Positions 50,660 to 61,054 of a stretch of 64,000 nucleotides of DNA are shown in pieces. The stretch lies in the NCBI GenBank assembly GCA_018697195.1, contig CM031864.1, positions 23,260,086 to 23,324,085 of the forward strand, in the 5' to 3' direction. The notes under the pieces are model-generated. The model was not told the origin of the DNA. It did not search any database and saw only the letters and a list, made by a program, of their open reading frames with translations. How positions within the stretch are numbered: position 1 is the first letter of the stretch; each line of letters opens with the position of its first letter. A program made the translations under genes and the position numbers. Origin of the DNA: Certhia americana (taxonomy: Eukaryota > Chordata > Aves > Passeriformes > Certhiidae).

Positions 50660-51435
50660 AACAAGCCAACAAGGCCAGGCACTGGGTACTGTCCTTGTGT
50701 CACAACAGCCCCATGCAGCATTCCAGGCTGGGGCAGAGTGGCTGGAAAGCTGCCTGATGGAAGAGTTCTTGGGAGTGCTGGTTGGCAGTGGCTGAACAAG
50801 AGCCAGCTGTGCACAGGTGGCCAAGAAGGCCAAGGGCATCCCGGTCTGGATCAGGAATAGTGTGGCCAGCAGGAGCAGGGCAGGGATTGTCCCCCTGTAC
50901 TGGGCACTGGTGAGGCAGCACCTTGAACTCTCTGTTTGGTTTTGGGCCACTCACTTCAGGGAGGACACTGAGGGTCTGGAGAGTGTCCAGAGAATGGCAG
51001 TGGAGCTGGGGAAGGGTCTGGAGCATAGGCCTGATGAGGAGCATCTGAGGAGCTGGGAGTGTTTATCCTGGAGAAAAGGTCTCTCAGAGGTGACCTTAGA
51101 GCTCTTCACAAACACCTGAAAAAAGGATGTAGCAAGTGGGTGTCGGGCTCTCTCCTGGGTAATAAGTCATGGGACAAGAGGAAATGGCCTCCAGTTGCAC
51201 CACTGTAGGTTTAGATTGGATATTAGTAAAAGTTTCTTCATGGAAAGGGTTGTTGAGCACTGGAACAGGCTTCCCGGGGAGGTGGTGGATTCGCCATCCT
51301 TGGAAGGGCGTAAAAGACAGGTGGATGTGGTGTTTGAGGTGGGTTTGATGGTAGATTTGGCAATGCTGAGTTGGTAGTTGGACTCAGTGGTCTTACATGT
51401 CTTTTCCAGCCTACAGGATTCTGTGATTCCACGTA
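50660..51435 (+). mobile_element. CR1 LINE fragment, 5'-truncated, plus strand (copy B)
   Basis: A plus-strand CR1 copy. It starts inside the reverse-transcriptase frame near 50660 and reads KGIPVWIRNSVASRSR and following CR1 residues in an open frame of about 100 codons (50817-51119). The 3' untranslated part follows, with the hallmarks 'ttagattggatattag', 'gagcactggaacaggcttcc' and 'ggtggtggattcgccatcc'. It ends in the CR1 terminal motif GATTCTGTGATTCC at about 51417-51430. It is a dead, truncated copy inserted in the same sense as DENND1B. Positions 50709-51088 are practically identical, in inverse orientation, to 7532-7911 of copy A, while both ends of this element differ strongly from copy A. 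Confidence 0.93.
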
Positions 51436-52803
51436 CAAGTCTTTGTCCAATGTGATATACTGGATCAGGTGCAAAGCCAGGTGCTATATCATCCAGTGTT
51501 TATCTACAAATAAATCTGTTTACTAGAGCAGTCCAAATCAATTAATAACAAAATAGCAAAAAAAGATTATTAACAAATGTGCTTCCAAAATTAGCCTATG
51601 ATAAAAGAGGACAAAAGTGTTGCTTGACAGCCTTGAGGATTTAACTAATAGCAAAGAGCTTGTACTTGGTCTTTGAGTTGAGAATCTAAAAAACCACCTG
51701 ATGGTGTCTTTATTATGAACAAACACAACTATGTTTACTTTTGAATGCAGAGATGCATTGTGTATGCACACCTAGAAATGCACTCTTTATTGTTTATGAA
51801 GAAAACAGGTTTAATGATTCTTTATTATGCTAAATGAATTACAATTAGCAAATACATAAAAGAAAAATATAAAGGGAACTTTTTTGCTTTCCGGTAGATC
51901 TTTGTAATATTTTTTTGAAGCACATTATAATTAGAAATATTGACAAAAGTTTTTGCAATTAGGCTGTATTGTTGAAGAACTGAAGATTATGTAGAAAAGA
52001 AGCAGAGGACAGGTTCTGGCAGCCTTTGGTTTCATGCCATATAATGTAATGGTGTACTTGTTTTGATTTCCTTAATGTTTTAGTCTAAGAGACACATTGA
52101 AATTATATTAACCTTGTATCTGTGGTTGTAAGGCCTAAAGCAATTCTTTTACCATTCTTTCAGCTCATAAAGGAAACTGACTTTCATAAACTATGGTCAA
52201 ATAGGATGTTTTTCTTAGAGGTTTTGTTGCACAAAGACATGGAAGTGTATCATCAGCCTGATGTTGCTAAGGGAAGAGATTTTTATACAAGTACTCTGGT
52301 CAGCATGCCTTACTGTATGAAATAAAAATCTCCTTTGGCATTCTCTTAGGGTTCATTAATTTCAAATAATTAATTTGACATTTCAAATGTTTATAAATTG
52401 CATTTAATTTTTATTTTCTTAGGTATAGGGGAGCTGAGATCATGCATATAGAAAAGAAGTATGGTTAATATTTTATTGAAATAGAAACATTTCTTTTTAT
52501 AGAATGCTGTTCATAAATGTTCATTAAAAAAAATAGGTGATCAAATGAGATTTTTTGGGTATTCTACTCCAAAAGTAAAGTGTGCTGGGGTCATGTATAC
52601 TGTTAACATAGAGGTGATAACAAGAGCCTGGAAAGCCTTTAGGTAGTCTTACCCATTTGTGTGTGCAATGTTATAAAAATACTTTGTGATTTTTACCTAC
52701 CTTGTACCTTGACATTGACAAAATGCTGGGACAGTGTTCCAGTCCCTGCTGTAATTCTGGGTTGTGATGCTGTTCCACACCTCTGATATTTGCAGAAACT
52801 CTG

Positions 52804-52827
52804 AACTGTTCACTGCAGTGAACAGTT
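52804..52827. repeat. Perfect 24-bp palindrome
   Basis: AACTGTTCACTG (52804-52815) is followed directly by its exact reverse complement (52816-52827), with no spacer and CTGCAG at the centre. A perfect 24-bp spacer-free palindrome is not expected by chance in 64 kb. The inner GTTCACTGCAGTGAAC could bind a dimeric transcription factor, but no known site matches the whole. Function unknown. Confidence 0.9.
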
Positions 52828-53482
52828 AATTCTGTTTGCCTCTCTGTGCTGTGTTTCAGTGGTGTGTAAAACCAGGTTAGCATGATTTGAGAAGATAATG
52901 GAACAGAAGTCCTAGGTAAAAGATTGTTCAAAGATCAGATGTTTTAGGTGCTGATATGGTGGGTGCTTTATGAGGGCATGGAATGTTCACACCTGTAGGC
53001 AGTGAGTGGCCTTACAAAAGTGCACTAAAGTAAATTTTATGATTATATTAAGAATATATTGAAAAACAAATGTAATAACGTCACACCTTAACCACTGTCA
53101 ACAATACCAATCATTAAAAACGTCTGTGGGCATTAAGAGGTTGATGTTGTTTTGATTAATAGCCAGCCCAGTGTATGCTAAAGTGTGATAAAGACATTAA
53201 TATGGAGTTAAAGGAAATAATTAAATCGTTGCCTCTGTCTCTTTGACTTGGCAAGAATAAATTCATGATGGATTTTTGTGGGTTTTCTTTGTTTGTTTGT
53301 TTTTAAATGCATTAACTATAATTGTAATTTGGATTTCTGCTGTGTTTTTTTTCTTTACCCTAAGAATCAGGATCTGTTTCTAAAGCCTTGCCAGCTGCGT
53401 ACTGAGAACAGAGGTGTTACAAAGAAAACATAACCCTTCACTGGACAAAGCAGTACTTGGCTTCTCTACCAGCCAGTGTTTC

Positions 53483-53511
53483 CCCTGACAGCTTTTGTTT
53501 TCCTGTCAGGG
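53483..53511. repeat. 9-bp inverted repeat with 11-nt loop
   Basis: CCCTGACAG (53483-53491) pairs with CTGTCAGGG (53503-53511). TTT and AAA just outside can extend the stem after a single bulged C. Simple hairpin of unknown meaning. Confidence 0.8.
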
Positions 53512-54657
53512 AAAACATTTCTATTCTGCATACCAGGTTTTTGCAGCTGTAGTTAGCGTATTTCCTGGAATGTATACATTTGAAATTTAAGGTCTATCTG
53601 CAGCATGCACTAAAGCCTTTAAGAAATGCATATATGTGGATTTACACTACATTGAAGAATGAAATCTCTAGTAGTGTTATATATGGGTATGAAATGTTCT
53701 GAAAACCATTCAGGCACTATTTCCTTTCCAGCTCCCCCTTCAAATCTCAAACAACTAATACTAACTGTAATATTACCTATTCAGTAATGTTTGTGATAGA
53801 ATTCTAACAGACATGAGAAGGTGTGTAACTTTTAAGTAAAGCATAATTTGTATTGTTGTTATTTAGTTTATTAGATTTAATATCTTAAATAGTGATGGTG
53901 GAAGGTTCTGTAGCACGTAGTCACTGATGATATCACTGTTAAAGATAACTTCTGTAAACAGGTGGCAAATTGGAACTGATACCACTGTGTTTGAGTTTCT
54001 TTTCTTATACTCTTGAGTTATGTCTTATTTGTCTTGGATTCTGTTTAACTCAGTGAGAGTATTGTGTTCATGGGCTGCAGACTTGTGTTTGAAGTCTCTT
54101 AAGTACAGATGTATTAATGTGTTTGTGTTTTTAATATTTTTTATTTTTGGAAAGTAATTTTATCTATAGAAATGACATTATAAGGAGACTAATATTCTTA
54201 CATGTAACATGACCTCTCTGCTATTGCACAGCATTGTACCACTTGTCAAATAAGGGGGTACCTGGTCTGCCCAAACAAAGGGAACCAGCAGTCCACTGGG
54301 TATAGGAAGATGTAGAATTTCAAAATTGCAAATAATTACTGAAACCTGTAACAATTAATTATTGATAGGAATGAGATTAAAAAATGTTTCAAATGGTTTT
54401 TTGGTGCCTTGAAAATACTTCAAAGTCTAAGTATTATGAGTTAATCTGTGCTTAGTAGAACTTCATGCAAGTATCCAGCATAAAGAAACCATCTATCTAC
54501 ACTGTCTATCAGTGATGTGCCATTAAATTTCTGGGGAAAATTTGATATGCTTTTTCTGTATAGGTAGAGATGTTATAAATATGTGCAAGTCAGATCATCA
54601 TAGTATTTTATAAGCACTTGATATTTTATTAAACCATTTTTTTCCCTCCTGTTTTAG

Positions 54658-54727
54658 TTACCTACCATGGTTTGAGGTATACTACAAGCTCCTAAATACC
54701 CTGGCAGATTATTTGGCTAAAGAACAG
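54658..54727 (+). CDS. DENND1B: DENND1B coding exon (uDENN end), 70 nt
   Basis: The first base completes a Ser codon, then the exon encodes YLPWFEVYYKLLNTLADYLA followed by KEQ, ending in phase 0. YLPWFEVYYKLLN is near-invariant in DENND1 proteins; the helix that follows closes the uDENN lobe. DENND1A has FYKLLNILADYTTK at this place, so LNTLADYLAK again indicates DENND1B. Human DENND1B ends the exon with L rather than Q, from memory. The acceptor is TGTTTTAG; the donor CAG|GTAATT is acceptable. Confidence 0.97.
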
Positions 54728-56556
54728 GTAATTTTGCATATTCTAGTTCTTTGTGTAAAATATTTTCCTTGAAATATTGGTCAGCATTTCAAATACTGTA
54801 AAGGGATTCTATACTGTTTAAAAGTGTAAGTTTTTAGTAGTATTTAGAAGCACGTCTTATTCCTCTTACTGAAATTCAATGAATCTGAATATGCAGCTTC
54901 TAAAGTCACTTGTTCCCATGTTATTCTAAAAAAGCTGCTGAAAATATACCTTTATAATGTGTCAGTCTCAGCATAAACAGGTCCTGTGTGAAGTGTGAGC
55001 AGTGTCACATCACTGGAGAGCTGCATGATGTATTGATTGTAAACTGTAGCTCTCTGGAACTATCTGATTATCAGCTGCAAACACTTCTGTTCAGAACTGT
55101 ATAAAATATGATGTACTGTTTCACCCTTCGTATTAACTAAAAACTACCTCTCGTAATTCCAACATCTCAAATAGCAAGACAAAATTACTTGCAGCATTTG
55201 GTGAAGAATCATGGTGGTTTAGTTTGCATATTCATGAGCAATTAGATGTATTCCAAGATTACACAGCAAAGGAGCTACTGGCATCTGTCTTTACTGAGAA
55301 CATTAAAGCTATACCTTTCTGCTTTATATTAGTGTATTAGATTTCAATTTAAAAAAAAAAAAACATCAATATTTAGCCATATGCTATAGACTGGAAAAGC
55401 TGACATTTCAAAAATATATGAAGTATAGAATAACCAATTATTATGCATTATAGTAAGTGGACTATAGAGAATGATGATATTTTATGTAAAAAGATAAATT
55501 GGGAAGTTCGGTGTTAGCTGTGTGATTCAATGAAGTGGAACATATATAAATATTACAAATGCTATAATGAGACCTTTGTTTTGGTCTCTATTTCACTCTA
55601 GTAGAAAAAAAACCTGTTATTAAGGTTGTATTTGAGAGAAGGGGATAGAGATTGTCTTGTCTGGCATTGCAGTTATTACTTCAAGCAATTCTGGTAGCAG
55701 GGTTTGTTGTTTTTTGTGCTGAGGCAGGTGCTTTGGTGGGTCAGAGAGATGTAGTAGTGCTTGGAAGCAGTTTGTTCCACAGCCTGGAGCCATACCTGTT
55801 GCTGAGGAGGCTTTGGGAGGACACTGCTCCCTCCTGGCCCAGGCACTGTTCATCTGACCTAGAGCTGGACCCAGAGCCTTGTTCCCTGCTATGAGGTCCA
55901 GTAGCATCCTCTCCTTACAGGGAGAGACAGAGGCTTCCTGTAAACTCAAAACACTGTGCTTAAAAGCTGTCCCTGGCTTGTCACTGATACTTTTGGTTTT
56001 ACTTCGGCAACATAAAGCATTTAATCTCCATGAACAAACCCCTAAACTGATTGAAAACCCCAAATCAACAAACACTCCAATCACTTCTCCTTCCCAAGTA
56101 AATGTCCCTTCTAGAGACCAAAGTGATGGATCCCCGTTAAACCAGGTAGCTGCAAGTACATTTTAGAAAACCTTCTGCTTTATGAGTTTTGATGAGACAT
56201 ATTTAATAAGATTTTAAATAAACCTTTGTCATGGCTAACAGTTTTAGGAAGATGATGTTCAGGATACACAGATCAGCTAGACATGGTGTCAGTTTTCTTT
56301 TGCAAATGATGTGAGTCCCTTAAGGAGTGAGTGGGGAAGCATGTAAGAGATTGGCTTCATTTGCAGATACAATCATTCTATGAGCTACAAAGCTGCTCTG
56401 AATTTTATACTTAATATTTAAATACTTCACTATGAATTAAAATTGTTCTGGTTATTATGTATTTATATCTCTTTGTCAATATGTAGTTTGATGTGTAGTA
56501 AATAGTAATTAGTTTTTACATGACAATTAATTACCTTTAAAATGTATTCCCTATAG
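54728..56556 (+). other. DENND1B: DENND1B intron between the 70-nt and 81-nt exons
   Basis: Intron of about 1.8 kb. It carries A13 at 55351-55363. The GC-richer part at about 55640-55920 yields chance open frames on both strands that do not resemble known proteins. The acceptor before 56557 is CCCTATAG. Confidence 0.65.
55351..55363. repeat. Homopolymer A13
   Basis: Thirteen A residues in the intron. Confidence 0.9.
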
Positions 56557-56637
56557 GAAAATGACTCAAATGATTTATTGAAATCATTGTATAGCCATCC
56601 TGTGCCAAAGGCAAATGCTTTAGTCAGTTTAAGTGTG
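56557..56637 (+). CDS. DENND1B: DENND1B coding exon (uDENN to cDENN linker), 81 nt
   Basis: Phase 0 at both ends; 27 codons reading ENDSNDLLKSLYSHPVPKAN then ALVSLSV. Human DENND1B has, from memory, ENDLNETLRSLYNHPVPKAN followed by TPVNLSV, so the HPVPKAN core is conserved while the flanks drift, as expected for the flexible linker between the uDENN and cDENN lobes. Acceptor CTATAG, donor GTG|GTAAGT (strong). The exon is symmetric, so skipping keeps frame. Confidence 0.95.
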
Positions 56638-59221
56638 GTAAGTATTTTTTCTGTTTTATTCCTACTGACTATGAAATAGTAGGTAAAGTCAAAAGTAAAG
56701 GAAACCTTAGTCCTTTGAAAGAGTAAATTTGTGTTGCTTCTCATCATTAACTGTCTTGGACAACCTTTTTTTTTTCCTCTGTGCAGGGTAGAGTCTTATC
56801 TCTGTCTCATGTTGTTTTCTAAAAATCGTAGTCATAAAGAAGAAGAAATTTGAATTTTGCTCTGTGGATGAGAAAGTAAACTGCAGTGGGATCTGACAGT
56901 GCTAGAACTACTTTTTTGTGCTTCCAGCTGTTTCATGTAGACAATTTTGGTTTCTCCTGCTGTGCATCAGGAGACACTGACTCAGTTTTATTGCCTCTTA
57001 TGTCTGAGTAGGTACAGTTTCAGGATTGGTCAAAAGTCTGTGAAAGTTGGCTGATTTCCCATCTTCCTTCCTCGTTTTCCTAGTTTTGCTTAATCATACA
57101 AAAATGCTATAGGAAGAACAGTGGAAGTGCAGTCTGTTATGTGAAACTTCCAGCACATTTTGGTGAAATAATGTGTCCAGGCCTCCTTTGCTTTTGTGCT
57201 CCAACTTTTTGTGGTGTGGGATGGGATGGTGATAGTGAGGCAAGATGGTTTTGCTGGAGAAACATCAGAAAGTGGGTGTGTTACTGTTATGGTTCCTGAA
57301 GTTTTAACCAGAATTAGCTTGTGGGTGCATGTTTAAACACATTTGTAGAGCTTGTGTGAAGTATAAAGCCAGCACAGACCCTCTGCTGTCTCTGAGCCAT
57401 TGTGAATGTTCAGAGCATCTGTGCAGTTACTGCACTGGCCACAAACAGAGGCAAATAGCTGGGTCTTGGTTGAACCATCACACATTGCAGGACACAGAGA
57501 GAAGTGATTGTTTAAAGGCTTCACATCCACACATACTGAAATATCATTAGATTATTTGTCTTCACCTTACTTGTGTGTTTTCTTGTGACTTTTAGCTCAT
57601 GTATCTTAGAAATAAGCCCTGTATTTCAGTTAAAGTAAGCACAGATTCTAGAAAAGCATCTGGCCCTATTATGAAGGCAGGGAAAATGGAGTCTACCACT
57701 TGTGTTTCAGCAGCTGCTGAACCTTGCTATTTAACATAATGCTGCCTTTATTTTAATTTTTCATATTTCAGATTCCTTGTTTTTTTATTAGGCTATAGAG
57801 ACCTAATATTTTCCCACCTTGTATGGTGCTAATTGACTGTATTTGAAAGTCCTTCCAGTCGTGTGTGTTGTTTTTCACCAGCACAATGAACTGGATTTGA
57901 GGCTGCAGTTGGAATTGTTTCTTTTGATACCTTTTTCCCTTCTGTTGTTGGTGTAAGGTTTCAGTTCCTAACACCTTTGCAAAATATACTTCTGTATCTC
58001 AAATAATATTTTGCTATCATTTATTGTAGTATTAAAACCAGTTACAATTTGGCGACTCTAAAATGCTTTATAAAATGTCCTTCAAAACTCTGTGGTTCAG
58101 AGGGACATAGAGAAGTTTTAATTATATTTTCCCTTGTATTTCTCACAAAGTTCATCTTGTCCATAACCTGCTCACCTCAAAATGAGTGTTGTGGTGAATG
58201 TGTACATTTCTATCTTGATGAATACAGCTGGCTACACTGGAACAACAGATTGCTTGCTGTGAAGTTGATACTTGTTGGTTTTATTTCAATGTTGTCTGAC
58301 TTTGGGATTGTTTTTTCTCAACTATGCCTTGTTCCCAGTTATATCAAAGAGTTTTGCAATCTTTCTTGCTGAGCAATGGCTATTGAAATGCAAACCTCTT
58401 GCCAAATGCTTGGCTGCAGGGACAGTCGAGCAAATATTGTAGGTTCAGATGGGGCAGAGCAGGGAGGAATGGGTCAGCTGGAATCCCAATGCTTGTTGGA
58501 TCTAAAGGCATCTCTGTTTTTGTAATGCTGCAGGGAGCAGGGAAATATTTATTGCCACTTTCAGTTCTAGTCTTTTGTATTGATGTTTCTTTCTTAGTCT
58601 TCAGATACTGTGAGAGAAGCCTGACTGGAACCATCAGTAGTAATAGACTTAAAAAGAAATTATGGTCTTAAAAATAATTGTAGAAATAACATCCTGAGGT
58701 GGCTTTTCCTTGTGCCAGGATCAGTATGGTCCAGATTTCAGTCACTCAGATGGGCCTCAGGGTAAAATGCTCATGGATGCTGCAGCAGGGTTTGGGTGGC
58801 AGACCACAGTGGTCATATGTACATAAATTATGTCCAATACCTGGATATGTGGTTTCCTAGCAATCTTACGTCAGGAGACACCAAAATACCTTTGTTCAGT
58901 TAGGGACTAAGTTCTACTCTCACTTGTTGGTCCCAGTAACAAATATTCTGCAGCTGAAATGTGTGAGATGGTCATTTTTTCTATGAAACCTGAGCATAAA
59001 TATAATTTAGTTCACTTTTTTTTGTTAGTTTCAATATTTTAAAAATGTTGTTACTGGGAAGGCTAGCTAAGTCTGAAGTCAAATGGGGGAGGAATAAAAG
59101 GAATAAAACTTACTTTGAGCCAGTATTTTAAACATGGAATATTACAAGCAATACAGCCAGCTTTGGCCTTGTTGGAAAACTCAGAAGTCAACTGTTCAAT
59201 CTTTTTCTCATCTTGCATAAG
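56638..59221 (+). other. DENND1B: DENND1B intron before the 60-nt cassette exon
   Basis: Intron of 2.6 kb. An open frame at 58049-58372 has no family resemblance. The intron ends in a long pyrimidine-rich tract TTTTTCTCATCTTGCATAAG directly before 59222, which makes the following exon a credible splice target. Confidence 0.65.
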
Positions 59222-59281
59222 AACCAAGAGATGATTTTTGCAAGTGAGCAAGTTTTGAAAAAACAGCCTTGTCTTGTATCG
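59222..59281 (+). CDS. DENND1B: DENND1B cassette exon, 60 nt
   Basis: Twenty codons reading NQEMIFASEQVLKKQPCLVS, phase 0 at both ends, flanked by an AG acceptor with a strong polypyrimidine tract and a consensus GTGAGT donor. Human DENND1B has an insert of the same length at this position, NQEIFIACEQVLKDQPALVP as I recall it; DENND1A lacks it and joins LSV directly to HSYF. The insert lies in the linker between the uDENN and cDENN lobes. Its 60-nt symmetric length allows inclusion or skipping without a frame change, so it is probably alternatively spliced. About 12 of 20 residues match human, a lower rate than in the flanking exons, which suits a variable loop. Confidence 0.88.
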
Positions 59282-61000
59282 GTGAGTTTAAAAGGCACTG
59301 ACTGTCTAAAACCTATCATAATTAAAACAATAATCACTTGCTATAGGACATCTCTGTTGATTTGAGGCTTAGTTATACCTGTCCTTTGGGGTATTCTGCT
59401 GCTGTCTTTGGCCTAATAGACCCGTCTAATATTAATGTACCTTTTCTGTTTAAATCCAGCTTCAGAGCTATGTGTGTGTGCATCATAATCCTTTTGTAAA
59501 AACTGCTATGAAAATCAAACCCTTGAACTGATGAGCAAATCTTGCATTTTCCAGTGTTCTTTTTTAGAGAAAACTTTATACAAGACAGCAACTATTAATT
59601 TGCTACTTTATGACTCTTAATGACTGCAGTAATGGCTTTTACTTCTCATAGTTCTGGCTTCCTTTTCTGTTTAATGAGTGAAATATTATTACTTTGTTAA
59701 TTAGAAATAATTACTTCTCTAAGTTAATAACTTCATTGCTCAGAAGTCTTTTGATAAATATTCTGTGACCTTATTACATATAGGGAATAATTTTCTGTTC
59801 TCAGTATACCTCTGAAGAATGCAGGCATTCTGTCTGAAGCTAATCTGAATGTTGTTTTCCTCTTCTTGAGCTGAGAAAAAAATATTGTTTTTCCTGTGTT
59901 GACGTAAAACAATACCTGTGATATTTATTGTGCAAGTGGTATAATGTTTATGGGATGCCAATTTTTTCCTTGAATTTAACTGTTGCCAAATGACCTAATT
60001 TGTGGGGAAAATTTTCTATTAAATGTATCAAGCTGGTTTAATAAGTCTCCTACACAGACTTAATAGTATTAATTTTTTATTTCTTCAATGCAAGACACAT
60101 TTAAGTCTTATAGACTTTATTTTGGTATATCTTTTTCAAGCTTGACTTGAGAACAAGCTATGTCTTTGTGTTGCTAATTATAATTGTAAAAATATGCTGT
60201 AAAAACAAAAAGTCTGAAAAAAATCTAAATTCTGTAAAACACAAATAAAAGCTAAAAATTCAATAATTTTCTTATTTACTTAATATGCACTCATTTTTTT
60301 TCCTTCTTCAAAATGTAGACTAACATGCAAAAATGCCTTAAAATTACTGAGCTAAATCCATGTCTGATAACTAATAGGAGCATTGGATTAATGAGAGTTA
60401 ATTTACATTACATCTGGTTTTAGTTTAATCCATTTTATATTTACATCCTCGATGGCCTCAAACTAAGATGCATAAAATTGTTAATGTATTTCATAAATGA
60501 TTGCAGAATCTCATGCTTCAGATCTTGCATTTCTGTTACCACATTTTTGATTCAAAGATATTTGGAAAGAGAATTTATATCAAGTAATAATGTTTCTATT
60601 CTAATTATTTTTCTCATGTGAATGGTTTTTCTTTTCCATTCTAAATTTACATTTTTTCCTTTAGCATTTTTTTTGTTGCAATTTTTAATTCAATGCTTAA
60701 TTTAATCAATGCTACTCTCAGGCTCATGACAACATTTAAAGCTGGCTTAATTTCAGTGTTGTTTCAAAACTGCAGCCCAGCATTTTGTTCCCTTGGTTTT
60801 GTGCTGTGCAGAAACAGAGCTTGTCATTTCATGTCGTGATCTGCTTAATTCTTTGTCTAGCAGCAGTACGAATGTTATTAGAAAAACAGCTATTTGCTTA
60901 AACACAGATGGGGCTGGAAGTATTAAATGCTGGGTTCTTAGAAAAAGAATATTTTTTTCCTGTGTGCATAAATTATCAATTATTTTTTCCCATTGATTAG
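59282..61000 (+). other. DENND1B: DENND1B intron before the HSYF exon
   Basis: Intron of 1.7 kb, very AT-rich, no exon or repeat of note. It ends TCCCATTGATTAG before 61001. Confidence 0.65.
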
Positions 61001-61054
61001 CACTCGTATTTCATTACTCCTGATACGACTGGATTGCCAACTATCCCTGAAAGT
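61001..61054 (+). CDS. DENND1B: DENND1B coding exon (cDENN start), 54 nt
   Basis: Eighteen codons reading HSYFITPDTTGLPTIPES, phase 0 at both ends, with acceptor ATTAG and consensus donor AGT|GTAAGT. Human DENND1B has HSYFIAPDVTGLPTIPES and DENND1A HSYFTVPDTRELPSIPEN, from memory, so the assignment is to DENND1B. The peptide enters the central DENN (cDENN) lobe; the next exon should start at the RNLTEYFVAVD segment and is not found in the remaining 2.9 kb of the window. This is the last DENND1B exon visible here. Confidence 0.96.

Larger units (their letters stand above)
51436..54657 (+). other. DENND1B: DENND1B intron, 3' part
   Basis: AT-rich intron. A perfect 24-bp palindrome lies at 52804-52827 and a 9-bp-stem hairpin at 53483-53511. 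No exon or transposable element was recognised. The acceptor before 54658 is preceded by a T/C-rich tract, TTTTTTTCCCTCCTGTTTTAG. Confidence 0.6.

Noticed and set aside
55620..56084. 154-codon minus-strand open frame
   Set aside because: Composition-driven frame in an intron; no family similarity seen.
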